The notes beneath the pieces are model-generated. The model ran no database searches, had not been told where the DNA came from, and saw nothing but the letters and a program-made list of their open reading frames with translations. Below, in pieces: positions 61,065 through 64,000 of a stretch of 64,000 bases of DNA. The position numbers and the translations under genes were made by a program. Position 1 is the stretch's first letter. Every line of letters begins with the position of its first letter. Origin of the DNA: Streptomyces canus. GTDB taxonomy: Bacteria; Actinomycetota; Actinomycetes; Streptomycetales; Streptomycetaceae. Where the stretch lies: the NCBI RefSeq assembly GCF_001514145.1, contig NZ_KQ948675.1, positions 62,001 to 126,000 of the forward strand, written 5' to 3'.

Positions 61065-61310
61065 CTACGCCACCCAGCAGTACAGGTTCTCGTCTCCCTC
61101 GCGGACGGCACGGGCCAGGTCGGCCAAGCCGCTCAGGATCCACACGGCGATCTTGGGGTCGAAGACCTCGCCGTCTGCCGCCCGCTCGGCCACCCACAGC
61201 CGGCTGACTTCAGCGAGCTGGTGCTCGACGGCAGTGCACAGGGCATCTCGAAGGGTGCCGGAGACGGCGAGGACGAGCGGACCCTCGCCGTCGTCCGGGT
61301 CGACAACAGT
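61065..61310 (-). pseudogene. 3' fragment of a hypothetical gene
   Basis: About 80 C-terminal residues with Streptomyces-like codon use: AVSGTLRDALCTAVEHQLAEV, LWVAERAADGEVFDPKIAVW and a final DENLYCWVA before a TAG stop. The start of the gene is missing; the sequence runs into the IS701-type fragment at about 61320, so an insertion and later deletions probably truncated it. I recognise no function. Confidence 0.55.
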
Positions 61311-61320
61311 CTCGGGCGAC

Positions 61321-61791
61321 GGCCTGCAACGGCTGTTGGACGGAGCCACCTGGAACGCCGACGACGTCCGCGACGACCTGCAGACATACGTCGCCGGCAA
61401 GCTCGGCGAAGCCGACGGGGTCCTCATCCTCGACGACACCGGCTTCGTGAAGAAAGGCACCACCTCTGCAGGCGTGCAGCGCCAGTACTCCGGCACCGCC
61501 GGCCGCACCGAAAACTGCCAGATCGGCGTCTTCGCCGCCTACGCCACCACCCGCGGACGCGCCCTGGTGGACCGCGAGCTGTATCTGCCCAAGTCCTGGA
61601 CGGACGACCGCGAACGCTGCCGCGCCGCCAAGATTCCCGATGAGAGGACCTTCGCCACCAAGCCAGAACTGGCCAGGGCCATGGTGCTGCGCGCACTCGC
61701 CTCGCCGTTGCCGATCGCCTGGGTGACCGCGGATGCCGCCTACGGCCAGGAATGGCGCTTTCGCCGGACGCTGGAAGAAACCGCCGTCGAG
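61321..61791 (+). pseudogene. IS701-family transposase, internal fragment
   Basis: An internal piece of a second IS701-family transposase on the plus strand. Conserved blocks are LLDGATWNADDVRDDL, VLILDDTGFVKKGTTSAGVQ with the catalytic aspartate intact, SGTAGRTENCQIGVFAAYA, LYLPKSWTDDRERC, FATKPELARAM and WVTADAAYGQEWRF with the second aspartate. Both ends are lost: the first 100 or so residues and everything after the LEE that follows. The reading frame continues into unrelated sequence. It differs enough from the neighbouring fragment to be a separate element. Confidence 0.85.
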
Positions 61792-62034
61792 CGTCGAGAT
61801 CTGCCCCTGGTCCACCCGGGAAGGGCTATTGCTCGAACGCCTCGGCGTGGCTCCCACCCCAGTCGGCCGTCCCCGCCTCGTCGGCTGAGCCCAGCGGACC
61901 TGGCCTGCGGAGGGCTTTCCCAATTCGGCATCCACCTCCTAGGCGCGCTGCCTCGCACCCCTCCACCGCTCACCGCTGCAGCGGGCACATCGGCCGTAAA
62001 CCGGCAGTGACCTGTACCGCGTCGGAGTGGGGCC
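61792..62034. other. Unassigned scar sequence
   Basis: No protein or element was recognised between the IS701-type fragment and the superoxide dismutase remnant. Codon bias is weak in all frames and frames are broken, consistent with decayed insertion-sequence DNA. Confidence 0.4.
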
Positions 62035-62305
62035 GTGTACGACGGCGGCGAGCCACAAGCACGGCGTCGGCGAGCTCGCGGACGCATCCCCGAATGCTTC
62101 GGTCCGTTCGCGGGTTTCAAAGCGCAGCTCCCCAAGGCCACGCGACCACAGAGGGTTCGGGCTGGGGGGCCTCGCGCACGAAGCGCCAAGCGGACGCCTG
62201 ATCGTCGAGCAGGCCTACGACCACCAGGGCGACGTCGGCCAGGGCTCGACCCCGGTCCTGGTCTCCGACGCCTGGGAGCACGCCTTCTACCTCCACTACA
62301 AGAAC
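62035..62305 (+). pseudogene. Iron/manganese superoxide dismutase remnant, frameshifted
   Basis: The C-terminal half of a Fe/Mn superoxide dismutase can be followed only by changing frame at least three times. GGEPQ and then ECFGPFAGFKAQLPKAT are in one frame (62092-62141), TTEGSGWGA in a second (62145 onward), and SGRLIVEQAYDHQGDV, GQGSTPVLVSDAWEHAF and YLHYKN in a third (62171-62305). The last part holds the metal-binding D-x-W-E-H. The N-terminal half and the final helix are absent. It is a decayed partial copy in an insertion-sequence-rich scar. Confidence 0.82.
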
Positions 62306-62385
62306 TCATGCTCCGCCGACTCACTCGCGTGTCCGCCCCGACCCGCCCGCCTGGCGTCCCACACACCCGACCGGCGGGAGCATCG

Positions 62386-62691
62386 ATGCGGCACCTCCTG
62401 GACAAGGTCGAGACTCGGCAGCAAGTGGTGAGCGAGACCGCCGCGCAGCTGGGCCAGCAGATCGCCCTGCTCAGCGAGCAACTCGCCGCCGCCGAAGCCA
62501 CTCTGGACCGCCTGGAGATCACCCGAGCGGCATCGACGAAGGGCAGCCGGTGCGGCGGCGACTTGGCTGCCTGTCAAAGCCGGTCACGGGAGATGATCCT
62601 CGAGGGCTTCTGCGGGAGCCTTCCACTCCAGGTTCTTGCGCGGCCGGGAGTTGAGGAGGTCACGAACTGGCCACCGGTGAAAGACTGTTGA
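62386..62691 (+). CDS. Small coiled-coil protein, probably 3'-truncated
   Basis: The ATG at 62386 follows GGGAG and opens a 101-residue frame. The first 47 residues (RHLLDKVETRQQVVSETAAQ, then LGQQIALLSEQLAAAEATLD and RLEITRA) form a regular heptad pattern, a short coiled coil resembling small Streptomyces proteins found beside insertion sequences. After about residue 55 the sequence loses that character and overlaps, on the other strand, the tail of an IS30-type transposase, so the native 3' end has probably been replaced. Confidence 0.45.
   Translation: MRHLLDKVETRQQVVSETAAQLGQQIALLSEQLAAAEATLDRLEITRAASTKGSRCGGDLAACQSRSREMILEGFCGSLPLQVLARPGVEEVTNWPPVKDC
62584..62667 (-). pseudogene. IS30-family transposase C-terminal remnant
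   Basis: The last 26 or so residues (RDLLNSRPRKNLEWKAPAEA, then LEDHLP and a stop) match the conserved IS30-family ending (L-N-x-R-P-R-K-x-L-x-W-x-T-P-A-E). Sequence upstream on this strand up to about 62868 stays open but shows no transposase motifs. Only this tail remains. Confidence 0.65.
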
Positions 62692-62923
62692 CCCCGCCAG
62701 GTGGGGACAGAACATATCGCTTCGATCTGGAGCGCTCGGGCTGGTGGGCGGCGCGCTGGTGCTGATGGGGATGAATAGGGGCACCGGGCGGCAGGTTGAC
62801 CTCCCGAAACCCGTCGGTGAAGCGTCGGCGCGGCCCAGGTGACGGGTCGGCGGTCGCGACCTGCACACTCATGTGTTGTCGTTTCCCGACTGAAGACACA
62901 GTCGCCGATGAGACTCCCGCTGT
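62668..62923. other. Unassigned intergenic sequence
   Basis: About 250 nt between the IS30-type tail and the StrR-like gene. Nothing convincing was recognised on either strand. Confidence 0.4.
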
Positions 62924-63943
62924 TCACCCGCCGACCTCCCCACGGCTGGTGGCCCGGACGCGCTCATCCAGTTCCTGCGCGAACTGCTGCCATGTCTCGG
63001 CGTACTTGCGCGCCAGGTCCACGACCAGGGCCCCGCAATGCGGCGGCACCGCTGAAGTCAGCTCGGACCACTCCTGCATCCCGATCGCATTCTGCTGCAG
63101 CAGGCGCAGAAGGTTCCGCCCCTCCTCTTTGTGGCGCAGTGAGGGATCTCGCAGCAACTTCTCGACGATCGAGACGGGGTTGGGCTGTACCAGCCGCACC
63201 TTCTGCTCATTGCTCGGCCTGGTGCGCTGGACCGGAACCTCTGAACCGCTGCGGGCATCGGCTGCAGCGGGCCGTACCACCGTGGGCGACTTGCCTGCTT
63301 CAAGCCGCTTGCGGACGTCGCTCACCGTCGCCGGCGCGATGCCCGCGAGACGTGCCACCTCGCGTAAGGACGCCTGCGGATACTCGGCTATCACTTCGGC
63401 GGCTCTTCGCCTGCCCTCCGCGCTACTCAGCGGGCGGACCCTGCCGTCCCTGCCGACGCGCGCGTTCAGTTGTGGCAGCCCCTCAGCTGAACGACGCCGG
63501 ATGGCCGCCACGGTCTTGGCCCCCAGCCCCGAAGCCAGCCCGATTGCCCGGTCGGACATGTGCGGATGCGACGTGATGATTCTCGTGGCCGCAGCGCGAC
63601 GGTCAGCCTGCTTCAGTGGAAGCCCATGCGTCACATTCGCCTGGACAGCACGCAGGAATGCATCCTCCGAACTGCCGTCGAAGAACTCGACGTCGATTGT
63701 CGCCAAGCCCTTGAGGAAGGTCGCCATCAGGCGATGCATTCCGTCGATCACCCGCATACTGCGCCGGTCAACCAGGATCGGCGGAAGTGGAACACCGATC
63801 TCTGCCAGCCTGGCGACGTGCTCCGCGTCTTGTCCCTCAAGGCGCGGGGATTCGCCGGGCAGCAGCGAAACGATCGGAACGGTCACGACCTCTCGCACTC
63901 CGGATCTGGCAGGCGTCGTCGCGGAATTCGATTCGGTGGCCAT
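62924..63943 (-). CDS. StrR-like ParB-fold regulatory protein
   Basis: A protein of about 339 aa with a ParB/Srx-type N-terminal domain: VPIVSLLPGESPRLEGQDAEHV, VDRRSMRVIDGMHRLMATFL and EDAFLRAVQANVTHGLPL. That order, including R-V-I-D-G-x-H-R-L and the HGLPL block, is shared with StrR-family activators of antibiotic clusters. Helix-turn-helix segments follow (SHPHMSDRAIGLASGLGAKTVAAIRR and ASLREVARLAGIAPATVSDVRKRL). The C-terminal third is basic and unassigned. The start is unsettled: ATG at 63943, GTG at 63946 or TTG at 63988. As its promoter side faces the window edge, any cluster it controls would lie beyond 64 kb. Confidence 0.82.
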   Translation of the reverse strand: MATESNSATTPARSGVREVVTVPIVSLLPGESPRLEGQDAEHVARLAEIGVPLPPILVDRRSMRVIDGMHRLMATFLKGLATIDVEFFDGSSEDAFLRAVQANVTHGLPLKQADRRAAATRIITSHPHMSDRAIGLASGLGAKTVAAIRRRSAEGLPQLNARVGRDGRVRPLSSAEGRRRAAEVIAEYPQASLREVARLAGIAPATVSDVRKRLEAGKSPTVVRPAAADARSGSEVPVQRTRPSNEQKVRLVQPNPVSIVEKLLRDPSLRHKEEGRNLLRLLQQNAIGMQEWSELTSAVPPHCGALVVDLARKYAETWQQFAQELDERVRATSRGEVGG

Positions 63944-64000
63944 CACGTCAAGTGTACGTTCAGGCGAGACAGCCTCAGACTGATTCAAACCAACAACCCC

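Noticed and set aside
61050..61643. Plus-strand frame crossing the hypothetical fragment and IS701 fragment
   Set aside because: It joins antisense of one remnant to an out-of-frame reading of another; the supported pieces are the minus-strand tail and the plus-strand IS701 frame.
60360..61791. A single intact composite insertion element with terminal inverted repeats
   Set aside because: The two transposase fragments differ in sequence and orientation, both are truncated, and I could not find matching terminal repeats or a target-site duplication.
62796..63983. Long plus-strand open frame (about 395 codons) opposite the StrR-like gene
   Set aside because: It is antisense to a gene with clear family motifs and its translation shows no known motif; in GC-rich DNA the opposite strand often stays open.
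1..64000. CRISPR arrays, tRNA and rRNA genes
   Set aside because: No regularly spaced repeats and no cloverleaf or rRNA signature were recognised by eye; a dedicated search would be needed to exclude them fully.

Overview
The window is high-GC actinobacterial DNA, almost certainly a Streptomyces chromosome. Third codon positions are nearly all G or C, GTG starts are frequent, and genes are often coupled by 4-nt ATGA/GTGA overlaps. Sugar ABC importers lack their own ATPase, as in Streptomyces systems energised by MsiK, and several LacI, ROK and GntR regulators sit beside secreted or intracellular carbohydrate enzymes.

Layout. 1-8.1 kb: the 3' end of a nonribosomal peptide cluster (A-PCP-E of one module, then C-A-PCP-TE, MbtH, P450), facing an MFS exporter at 8.1-9.3 kb. 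9.4-12.2 kb: a TmrB-like P-loop protein and a LacI regulator, divergent from a secreted GH5 glycanase that has a perfect 18-bp palindrome in front of it. 12.4-13.6 kb: a membrane-anchored Mrr-type nuclease and an AhpD/CMD protein. 13.7-20.3 kb: a complete oligopeptide (Dpp/Opp) ABC importer operon led by a proline-iminopeptidase-like hydrolase, divergent from a FadR-type regulator. 21.3-29.4 kb: a sugar regulon of an AraA-like isomerase, MFS transporter, very large GH106-type glycosidase and LacI regulator; copies of AAAACGTTTT mark all three promoter regions. 29.6-29.9 kb: a small gene for a double-glycine-leader peptide with its own terminator and no maturation genes nearby. 30.0-33.1 kb: a cyclase-family hydrolase, a TPP enzyme and a DinB-like protein.

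33.2-40.8 kb: mixed genes, namely long-form GAPDH, a DegT-like aminotransferase, a CelD-like GNAT, a NarL-type two-component system, a methyltransferase and a small TOPRIM protein. 41.0-47.5 kb: a translationally coupled sugar operon (Gfo/Idh dehydrogenase, DUF6807/PmoA, cupin, solute-binding protein, two permeases, YesL-like protein). 47.6-51.0 kb: a CopA-type copper ATPase divergent from a secreted His-rich protein, with three CsoR-like boxes between. 51.0-60.2 kb: PhzF, GH15, SIS-domain isomerase, class II aldolase, two methyltransferases, AlkB, ROK regulator and NUDIX protein. 60.3-62.7 kb: an insertion-sequence graveyard with two IS701-family transposase fragments, a truncated hypothetical gene, a frameshifted superoxide dismutase remnant and an IS30-family tail. 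62.9-64.0 kb: a StrR-like ParB-fold regulator, which hints at a second antibiotic cluster beyond the right edge.

The most distinctive items are the orphan GG-leader peptide (29.6 kb), the coherent AAAACGTTTT sugar regulon, and the DUF6807/cupin/Gfo/ABC operon. No tRNA, rRNA or CRISPR array was recognised.
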